From Eubacteriaceae bacterium UBA7485 (GTDB lineage Bacteria > Bacillota > Clostridia > Eubacteriales > Eubacteriaceae), in NCBI GenBank assembly GCA_002478485.1, contig DLOL01000009.1, forward strand, positions 1-10,804: a stretch of 10,804 nucleotides of DNA. Reading direction: 5' to 3'. The position numbers were made by a program, and so were the translations under genes. The notes under the pieces were generated by a model, which worked only from the letters and a program-made list of their open reading frames with translations, had not been told where the DNA came from and did not search any database. Below are positions 6,419 through 10,804 of this stretch, one piece after another (position 1 is the first letter of the stretch; each line of letters begins with the position of its first letter).

Positions 6419-7216
6419 TCATTCAACTATGAATTCCGCGCAGCCGTATCCGACTCCGAACGTTCCTTCATAACTCAGAACTCTGCTTTTATATTTGAGC
6501 CCGTCAAGAGCCCCGGCCATCATGATAAACCCTCTTAGACCGCATTCAGCAGCCTTATTCGTGAAGTCTTCATTAAAGTTAAGCATACCGTTTAAATCAT
6601 CGTTCTGAATCAAAGTGATCAGAGCACGGTCAAATTCAGGACCTTCGGGTCTGAATCCGTAAGGACCGTCTTCTTTGAGCACATGGGATAAGTCTCCTGA
6701 AGCGATCAGAACAATTTTTTCTCCGAGTTCATCAGAAGCTTTTACAATTTCCTTGCCGAAATTGAAATGGGTCTGTGCGTCCATTCCAGAAAGACTGATA
6801 CGGACAAATTTCGTATCATGAATAAGATCTTTCAAAAAGTGAATCGGGATAAGAGTTGCATGGTCAAGAGTAGGATCCATTTCTCCTAAGAAACCGGCAG
6901 GAATGCCATCTTCTTCCGAAAGCATGGCAATCTTTTCAGATAGCTTCTGATCATACTTTACCTGGTAATTAACCTCAGGCGCACCATATCTTACAAAACT
7001 GCCTGAAGCGCCTGCGCCGGGAGAGATATGAATATAGTCTCGATACAAAACACTGTGAGGTGAAAGGATAACCACTGTGTCCGGATGAAGATCCTTCACT
7101 TTTTGTGCGATTTCTTGATAGGAATCAATTGTCTTTTGGATCTGCTTTTCTTCTCCGCGTCCTACCTGAGGGATAATAAGAGGAGGATGCGGAACAATAA
7201 ATGCTGCTTGTAACAT
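6419..7216 (-). CDS. amrB: MEMO-like class III extradiol dioxygenase-fold protein (AmmeMemoRadiSam system protein B)
   Basis: A LigB/MEMO-superfamily protein of 265 residues. From the ATG at 7216, the probable metal ligands are H10 (VPHPP), H54 (SPHS) and E224 or C225 (AECGLRG), which match in order the His-His-Glu triad of LigB dioxygenases and the His-His-Cys set of MEMO. H119 (TLDHA) and H178 (SGDLSH) are the other conserved histidines. Bound iron and a redox role are therefore likely, but the substrate is unknown. AAGGAGG lies 5 nt before 7216, so the longer in-frame start at 7249 is not used. It is the first gene of the six-gene operon. Confidence 0.9.
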   Translation of the reverse strand: MLQAAFIVPHPPLIIPQVGRGEEKQIQKTIDSYQEIAQKVKDLHPDTVVILSPHSVLYRDYIHISPGAGASGSFVRYGAPEVNYQVKYDQKLSEKIAMLSEEDGIPAGFLGEMDPTLDHATLIPIHFLKDLIHDTKFVRISLSGMDAQTHFNFGKEIVKASDELGEKIVLIASGDLSHVLKEDGPYGFRPEGPEFDRALITLIQNDDLNGMLNFNEDFTNKAAECGLRGFIMMAGALDGLKYKSRVLSYEGTFGVGYGCAEFIVE

Positions 7217-7270
7217 GAGAGCCTCCTTAAGTAAGTCTACATATTTCATTCATTCCCATTCAGGAAATAA

Positions 7271-7299
7271 ATGATAGGAATTAAAAAAAGAAGTTGTAA
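7271..7299 (-). promoter_or_regulatory. Candidate promoter of the six-gene minus-strand operon
   Basis: On the minus strand, TTACAA (7299-7294) and TATCAT (7276-7271) are 17 bp apart with a T-rich spacer. It is the only spaced pair I find close to the MEMO gene. It would give a leader of about 48 nt holding the AAGGAGG site. The -35 match is weak. Confidence 0.35.
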
Positions 7300-7417
7300 G
7301 TCAGATGGATTGATAGCGCTTTTACAAGCCAAAATTAACATCTTAAATAAATGCCAAAGAATAAGTAGAAACTTATAAAAGAGCTAGAATTATTTACTTA
7401 AAATGTATTTTTATTCA

Positions 7418-7446
7418 TTGGAATTATGTTTTGTTTTGTGTATCAT
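7418..7446 (+). promoter_or_regulatory. Candidate promoter of the NCS2 permease gene
   Basis: TTGGAA (7418-7423) and TATCAT (7441-7446) are separated by 17 bp. Transcription would start near 7453, giving a leader of about 105 nt that contains the hairpins described separately. The gene-free stretch 7217-7556 otherwise holds the divergent operon promoter. I see nothing else between 7300 and 7410 beyond AT-rich sequence. Confidence 0.5.
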
Positions 7447-7458
7447 TGTCATGTAAAT

Positions 7459-7518
7459 TTTCTTTCCGGGGAGACCGATCAATTTCATCCGCCGAACAGT
7501 TTATTGTCCGGAAAGGAA
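7459..7518 (+). promoter_or_regulatory. Folded mRNA leader or operator upstream of the permease
   Basis: CTTTCCGG (7462-7469) pairs with CCGGAAAG (7508-7515), extended by a T-G and two T-A pairs to about 11 bp. Its 3' arm also belongs to an imperfect palindrome CCGAACA (7492-7498) with TGTCCGG (7505-7511). The two pairings exclude each other. CCGAAC also equals the core of the Bacillus PurR box, but the flanks do not fit well. This could be a switching RNA leader or a DNA operator for a purine regulator. No U-tract terminator follows. Confidence 0.35.
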
Positions 7519-7546
7519 GATTACATACCAGAATTATTTTCTAGAT

Positions 7547-7551
7547 GGGAG
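7547..7551 (+). promoter_or_regulatory. Ribosome binding site that decides the permease start
   Basis: GGGAG lies 5 nt before the ATG at 7557. It overlaps the alternative in-frame ATG at 7545, which has no site of its own at a proper distance, so 7557 is taken as the start. Confidence 0.7.
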
Positions 7552-7556
7552 AACAT

Positions 7557-8990
7557 ATGGAAAACAAAGCTAAAGCTTCCGCAACGGTTGCGGAACCAGT
7601 TGCTGATGTGTCCAATATTTACAAGTTAGACGGGAAGGTTCCGGTCGATAAAGCCATTCCTTTCGGACTTCAGCATGTTCTTGCGATGTTTGTTTCAAAC
7701 CTCGCGCCAATCTCAATTATTTGTGCAGCTGCACAGCCCGCATTATCCAGTGAAATGCTCGGCTGGCTTCTGCAAAACGCAATGTTCGTGGCCGGAATCG
7801 CGACATTGGTTCAGATTTATCCAATTTGGAAAATCGGATCAAAGCTACCGGTGGTCATGGGGGTATCCTTCACCTTTGTCGCAGTACTCAGTTCAGTTGC
7901 GGCCTCCTATGGATACGGAGCAGTCGTCGGATGCGTTCTGATCGGTGGCCTTTTTGAAGGTATCCTTGGATTGCTGGCAAATTACTGGAGAAAATTGATC
8001 ACACCGATTGTTGCGGCTTCCGTCGTAACAGCGATTGGTCTTTCTCTCTTCACAGTAGGAATTCGCTCTTTTGGCGGCGGATACGCGGACGATTTTGGTT
8101 CCGCTCAAAATCTGTGGCTTGGAACCATTACACTGGTAACATGTCTTGCATGGAATATTTTTGCAAAAGGATATTTAAAGCAGTTAAATGTCCTTGCTGG
8201 CTTAATCGTAGGTTACTGTGTGGCGATTGGAATGGGAAAGGTTGACTTGTCAGTCATTCTTCAAGGCGGGTGGATTTCACTTCCGCACCTCATGCCGGTG
8301 CAACCTGTCTTCCATCCAGGCGCTATTTTATCGGTTTGCATTATCTTCCTTGTCTCTGCAGCAGAGACCATCGGGGATACATCGGCCCTGGTAGCGGGAG
8401 GCCTTGGAAGAACAATTACAGGTAGAGAAATCCAGGGAAGCCTTTCAGTTGACGGTTTTGGCTCTGCATTCTCATCCTTTTTCGGGACACCTCCGGTAAC
8501 ATCATTCTCACAGAATGTCGGTCTGATCAACATGACTCATGTGGTCAACAGGAATGTAGTCGCCACTGGTGCTGGATTTATGATTCTCGGCGGACTTTTC
8601 CCGCCACTCGGAAACTTCTTTGCATCTCTTCCGCAGTCTGTTCTCGGCGGATGCACAGTCATGATGTTCGGATCTATTCTTGTGTCAGGGATGCAGATGA
8701 TTGCAGATGCAGGATTTACACAGAGAAATATTACGATTGCTTCTCTTTCCCTGGTATTGGGCGCTGGATTAACGGCTTCGACTGAACTTGATATCTGGAA
8801 TATCTTCCCAGAAATTGTCCAGACTGTATTCGGACAGAATGTTGTTGCAGTCACTTTCGTTGTTGCGCTCGTTTTAAGCCTTATTCTTCCGAAGAATATG
8901 GATATTGAACATCTCAGCCAGAGGGAAGAAGAATTTCAGGAAAGACAGGACGAAATTGCAGCAGAAGCACTTCGCGAATACGATGAATAA
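7557..8990 (+). CDS. NCS2 family nucleobase permease, probably xanthine/urate type
   Basis: An integral membrane transporter of 477 residues, expected to have the 14-segment NCS2 fold and to work as a cation symporter for nucleobases. LQHVLAMF (39-46) in the first helix, SAAETIGDTSA (267-277) and SFSQNVGLINMT (316-327) are the family signatures. The substrate-site pair is E270 with Q319-N320. ETxGD together with SQNxG is the form seen in xanthine/urate carriers, while uracil carriers such as UraA have EHIGH-like and ENIG sequences, so a purine substrate is inferred. The N-terminal 20 and last 25 residues are hydrophilic, the latter acidic and predicted helical. It stands alone, with its own promoter and a folded leader. 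Confidence 0.9.
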   Translation: MENKAKASATVAEPVADVSNIYKLDGKVPVDKAIPFGLQHVLAMFVSNLAPISIICAAAQPALSSEMLGWLLQNAMFVAGIATLVQIYPIWKIGSKLPVVMGVSFTFVAVLSSVAASYGYGAVVGCVLIGGLFEGILGLLANYWRKLITPIVAASVVTAIGLSLFTVGIRSFGGGYADDFGSAQNLWLGTITLVTCLAWNIFAKGYLKQLNVLAGLIVGYCVAIGMGKVDLSVILQGGWISLPHLMPVQPVFHPGAILSVCIIFLVSAAETIGDTSALVAGGLGRTITGREIQGSLSVDGFGSAFSSFFGTPPVTSFSQNVGLINMTHVVNRNVVATGAGFMILGGLFPPLGNFFASLPQSVLGGCTVMMFGSILVSGMQMIADAGFTQRNITIASLSLVLGAGLTASTELDIWNIFPEIVQTVFGQNVVAVTFVVALVLSLILPKNMDIEHLSQREEEFQERQDEIAAEALREYDE

Positions 8991-8999
8991 AGGATGCTA

Positions 9000-9082
9000 C
9001 GGTAATCTTTAAGTTATTCTGCATAGAATTGCTTATAGTTTTTCTTAACGCTGGATATATAGATTACCGAGTGATGATCGGT
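9000..9082 (+). other. Structured intergenic RNA or permease 3' UTR
   Basis: CGGTAATCT (9000-9008) and AGATTACCG (9061-9069) form a perfect 9-bp long-range stem. It encloses TTAAG (9009-9013) with CTTAA (9044-9048), and inside that ATTCT-GCAT-AGAAT (9016-9029). The 3' arm can instead form ACCGA (9066-9070) with TCGGT (9078-9082), so two folds compete. It starts right behind the permease stop and ends before a terminator at 9119. No known riboswitch class is recognised. Confidence 0.35.
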
Positions 9083-9118
9083 TTAATTTAGAGATTTGTT
9101 TTGAATCATCGACTCAGG

Positions 9119-9147
9119 AAAACGGCTTACGGGCCGTTTTTCTTTTT
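9119..9147 (+). terminator. Rho-independent terminator directly before the VanZ-RDD gene
   Basis: AAAACGGC (9119-9126) pairs with GCCGTTTT (9133-9140) around a 6-nt loop, followed by TCTTTTT. It ends permease transcripts. The ribosome binding site of the next gene (GGAAAGG, 9148-9154) begins at the end of its U-tract, so a transcript of that gene starting upstream would have to read through it. Confidence 0.8.
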
Positions 9148-9161
9148 GGAAAGGAAATACA

Positions 9162-10724
9162 ATGAGACAGTATTTAAATACGTTGGAATCAGCCTTTTAC
9201 CTGTTTCCGATTATCGCCGCCCTCATTACGATTCCTTATGTTTCGCGGGAAAAAAAGCGTTTCGGGGGCATACCTGTTATGCGCTGCTTTCTGTTTTACA
9301 CTTTTGTTCTCTACATCACCTGTTGTTATGTTCTGGTGCTTTTTCCGCTTCCAGACCCTGCGGAAGTGGCAATGATGCCTGATAAGACGCCTGATCTGCG
9401 CATATTTGGTTTTATTACGGATATTGCAAAATACTCTTCTTTTGTCTTGACAGATCCGTCGACTTGGAAAACCGCATTTCATGAAAGTGTGTTCTACCAG
9501 GCTTTATTTAATTTAGTGATGACGATTCCGTTTGGGATTTATCTGCGCTATTACTTCAAAAGGGGATTGATCCCAACGATATTTTTTGCTTTTCTTCTCT
9601 CATTATCCTTTGAAATGCTGCAGTTGACAGGCATCCTCGGATTATATGAGAAGGCATACCGGTATTTTCAGGTGGATGACTTGATTTTAAACACGTCCGG
9701 AGCGGCTCTTGGATGGATTATAGCCCCTCTGATCACCTGGATGTTTCCAAAGCGGGAGAATATCGACCGGCTTACACAAATGCAGCACCTTGACTCTGAT
9801 CCAAGGAGACGAGTGCTCGCTGCTTTTATTGATCTGGCAATTTTTGCTGTTCTTTCGATGTTTGCCTCAAGAATACCTGTCCTGAGTAGATTCAGTCTGC
9901 TTGGAGAGAGCGGCTTTACCGCAAAATACTTGTTCTATTGCCTTATGTCTCTTTTCTACTTTGTGGGACTTTCACTACTGTTTGGTGATACGCCCGGGAA
10001 AAAACTCACGGGGTTGACTGTAGTGACAGATACAGGAAAGAACAGAAAACTGAAGCGGCCAAGCTTTAAACAGTATCTCATTCATTATGGCCTTGAAATG
10101 GTTGTGGCTCTGCCGGCTCCGTTTTTTGCGGTTAAGATTTTATCCTGGACCCAGTATACGAGTTCAATTATCGATTTGATTCTTTATCTGGTAATGGTCT
10201 TCTTCTTGCTGATCTTTACAGTTCTGGCTTTCCAGATTGTCATCTCGCTTTTTACAGGAAACCTGTATCTTTGGAGTGAATCGATGTCTGAGACGAGAAC
10301 GATCCTAAAAAAAAGCCGTAAGGCTTGTGTTGTGGAAAAAAGGCCGAACTCGGATTCGTATGGCTTGAGAAAGGATCAAGTTTCAAATTCCGATCGCAGC
10401 CAATCGACGAATTCGCGAAGAAGAGCATCCGCTCCATACAAAGAGGTTCAGAGTAAGCCTCGTTCGAGAAGAAGTCGCCTCGAGGCACTTGATGAAGAGA
10501 TCTTTACACCGGAAGAAATTCAAAATGCGCATCAAAGAGTCTACGGAGAGGATGATGTCTTTCGGCCGGAAGAAACTGAAAATGACCAGAAACGAGTGAA
10601 GACTGGACAGTATGAAAGTGTTGATGATATCTTTACACCAGAAGAAGTAAAGAGAGATCAAAGAAAAGAGGATACGGTTTTTAAACGTGAGCCCTTGTCA
10701 TCATCAAAAACAGAGAAGAGATGA
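9162..10724 (+). CDS. VanZ-like and RDD domain membrane protein with charged repeat tail
   Basis: A 520-residue fusion. Residues 1-195 form a VanZ-like domain with hydrophobic helices about 10-27, 40-62, 110-128, 137-155 and 178-194, and the family residues SFEMLQL (148-154) and VDDLILNTSGAALG (171-184). Residues 214-375 form an RDD domain: RRRVLAAFID (215-224) with the Arg and Asp that name the family, then GDTPGKKLTGLTVV (275-288), and helices about 225-240, 255-274, 308-325 and 336-363. The remainder, 376-520, is hydrophilic, Arg/Ser-rich (about 382-440) and then acidic with three copies of a 16-residue repeat. VanZ proteins are linked to resistance to some lipoglycopeptides and other envelope-active compounds; RDD proteins are mostly uncharacterised, some linked to ion transport. 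Function here is unknown. AAGGA precedes the ATG. Confidence 0.85.
   Translation: MRQYLNTLESAFYLFPIIAALITIPYVSREKKRFGGIPVMRCFLFYTFVLYITCCYVLVLFPLPDPAEVAMMPDKTPDLRIFGFITDIAKYSSFVLTDPSTWKTAFHESVFYQALFNLVMTIPFGIYLRYYFKRGLIPTIFFAFLLSLSFEMLQLTGILGLYEKAYRYFQVDDLILNTSGAALGWIIAPLITWMFPKRENIDRLTQMQHLDSDPRRRVLAAFIDLAIFAVLSMFASRIPVLSRFSLLGESGFTAKYLFYCLMSLFYFVGLSLLFGDTPGKKLTGLTVVTDTGKNRKLKRPSFKQYLIHYGLEMVVALPAPFFAVKILSWTQYTSSIIDLILYLVMVFFLLIFTVLAFQIVISLFTGNLYLWSESMSETRTILKKSRKACVVEKRPNSDSYGLRKDQVSNSDRSQSTNSRRRASAPYKEVQSKPRSRRSRLEALDEEIFTPEEIQNAHQRVYGEDDVFRPEETENDQKRVKTGQYESVDDIFTPEEVKRDQRKEDTVFKREPLSSSKTEKR
10491..10667 (+). repeat. Three imperfect 16-residue repeats in the VanZ-RDD C-terminal tail
   Basis: Residues 444-459, 463-478 and 487-502 share the pattern (D/E)(D/E)(I/V)F(T/R)PEE followed by a polar helix-forming stretch ending in basic residues. 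The spacers between copies are 3 and 8 residues. The DNA copies have diverged, so this is a conserved protein motif rather than recent duplication. It looks like a short linear motif presented three times on a cytoplasmic tail. Confidence 0.7.
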
Positions 10725-10745
10725 AAACCTCCGCTAACGCGGAGG
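10724..10745 (-). terminator. Terminator of a minus-strand gene entering from the right
   Basis: CCTCCGC (10728-10734) and GCGGAGG (10739-10745) form a 7-bp hairpin with a TAAC loop. The T-run follows it only on the minus strand (opposite AAAA at 10724-10727). It therefore suits a convergent gene whose 3' end lies within or beyond 10746-10804, and it may also trim the VanZ-RDD transcript. The minus-strand frames there stop at about 10781 and 10776, too close to the edge to identify a product. Confidence 0.55.
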
Positions 10746-10804
10746 CCAGACTGTCAAAGAATCGGTTAAATTTAATCAGATCAAAGAAAAAGCGAATTCC
10801 CCTG

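Noticed and set aside
7217..7249. Eleven extra N-terminal residues on the MEMO-like protein
   Set aside because: The strong AAGGAGG site lies within this stretch, 5 nt before the ATG at 7216, and the family begins near the sequence following that ATG.
7463..7476. PyrR binding site, from TTTCCGGGGAGACC resembling the UCCNGNGAGG core
   Set aside because: Several consensus positions differ, no antiterminator-terminator pair follows, and the permease residues suggest a purine rather than uracil substrate.
7420..7556. Guanine/adenine riboswitch upstream of the permease
   Set aside because: The conserved junction and loop sequences of the purine riboswitch are not present.
7426..7629. Possible short leader peptide or small gene starting in the permease leader
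   Set aside because: It runs out of frame into the permease coding region, lacks a good ribosome binding site and starts upstream of or at the predicted transcription start.
8261..8854. Two open frames on the minus strand opposite the permease
   Set aside because: The permease frame carries strong family signatures throughout; the antisense frames have no recognisable motifs or initiation signals.
10681..10804. Open minus-strand frame crossing the end of the VanZ-RDD gene
   Set aside because: It would run through the hairpin-plus-T-run terminator and end inside the neighbouring gene; frames stopping at about 10781 or 10776 fit a convergent gene better.

Overview
The window looks like chromosomal DNA from a low-to-moderate-GC Bacillota (Firmicutes) bacterium. 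Supporting this are strong AAGGAG-type ribosome binding sites, a RecU-type rather than RuvC-type Holliday junction resolvase, LuxS, flavin-dependent ThyX, and compact rho-independent terminators. I cannot place it further. Some relative of Erysipelotrichia or Clostridia would fit, but that is a guess.

Layout. (1) 1-447 has no protein gene. It holds a bidirectional terminator (39-78), then a roughly 350-bp block bounded by two related hairpins (99-130 and 409-440). The block can fold into an elaborate RNA with a pseudoknot (about 163-352) and resembles an ORF-less IS200/IS605-type element carrying an omegaRNA/HEARO-like RNA. (2) 448-1077 (-) is a class I SAM methyltransferase whose stop codon touches the right end of that element. 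It is divergent from (3) thyX (1259-2056, +), which overlaps by one base with a four-helix membrane protein of unknown function (2056-2994, +). (4) A shared terminator (2996-3043) separates these from a six-gene minus-strand operon read from 7216 down to 3045: MEMO/LigB-like protein, AMMECR1 protein, AmrS radical SAM protein, RluA-family pseudouridine synthase, RecU, LuxS. (5) Divergent from that operon is an NCS2 permease with a purine-type (xanthine/urate) signature (7557-8990, +), preceded by a folded leader. (6) A structured intergenic region with a terminator directly before the next ribosome binding site leads to a VanZ-RDD fusion membrane protein with a long repetitive charged tail (9162-10724, +). 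A hairpin at 10724-10745 is best read as the terminator of a minus-strand gene entering from the right.

How the genes may work together. The first three operon genes form the 'AmmeMemoRadiSam' triad, which is conserved but to my knowledge has no assigned reaction. Here it is co-transcribed with an RNA-modifying enzyme, a DNA-repair nuclease and the LuxS step of the activated-methyl cycle. This triad and the ORF-less structured element are the parts most worth following up.

Several starts were moved downstream of the longest possible ORF because a ribosome binding site sits inside that longer ORF: the methyltransferase, AmrS, AMMECR1, MEMO and the permease.
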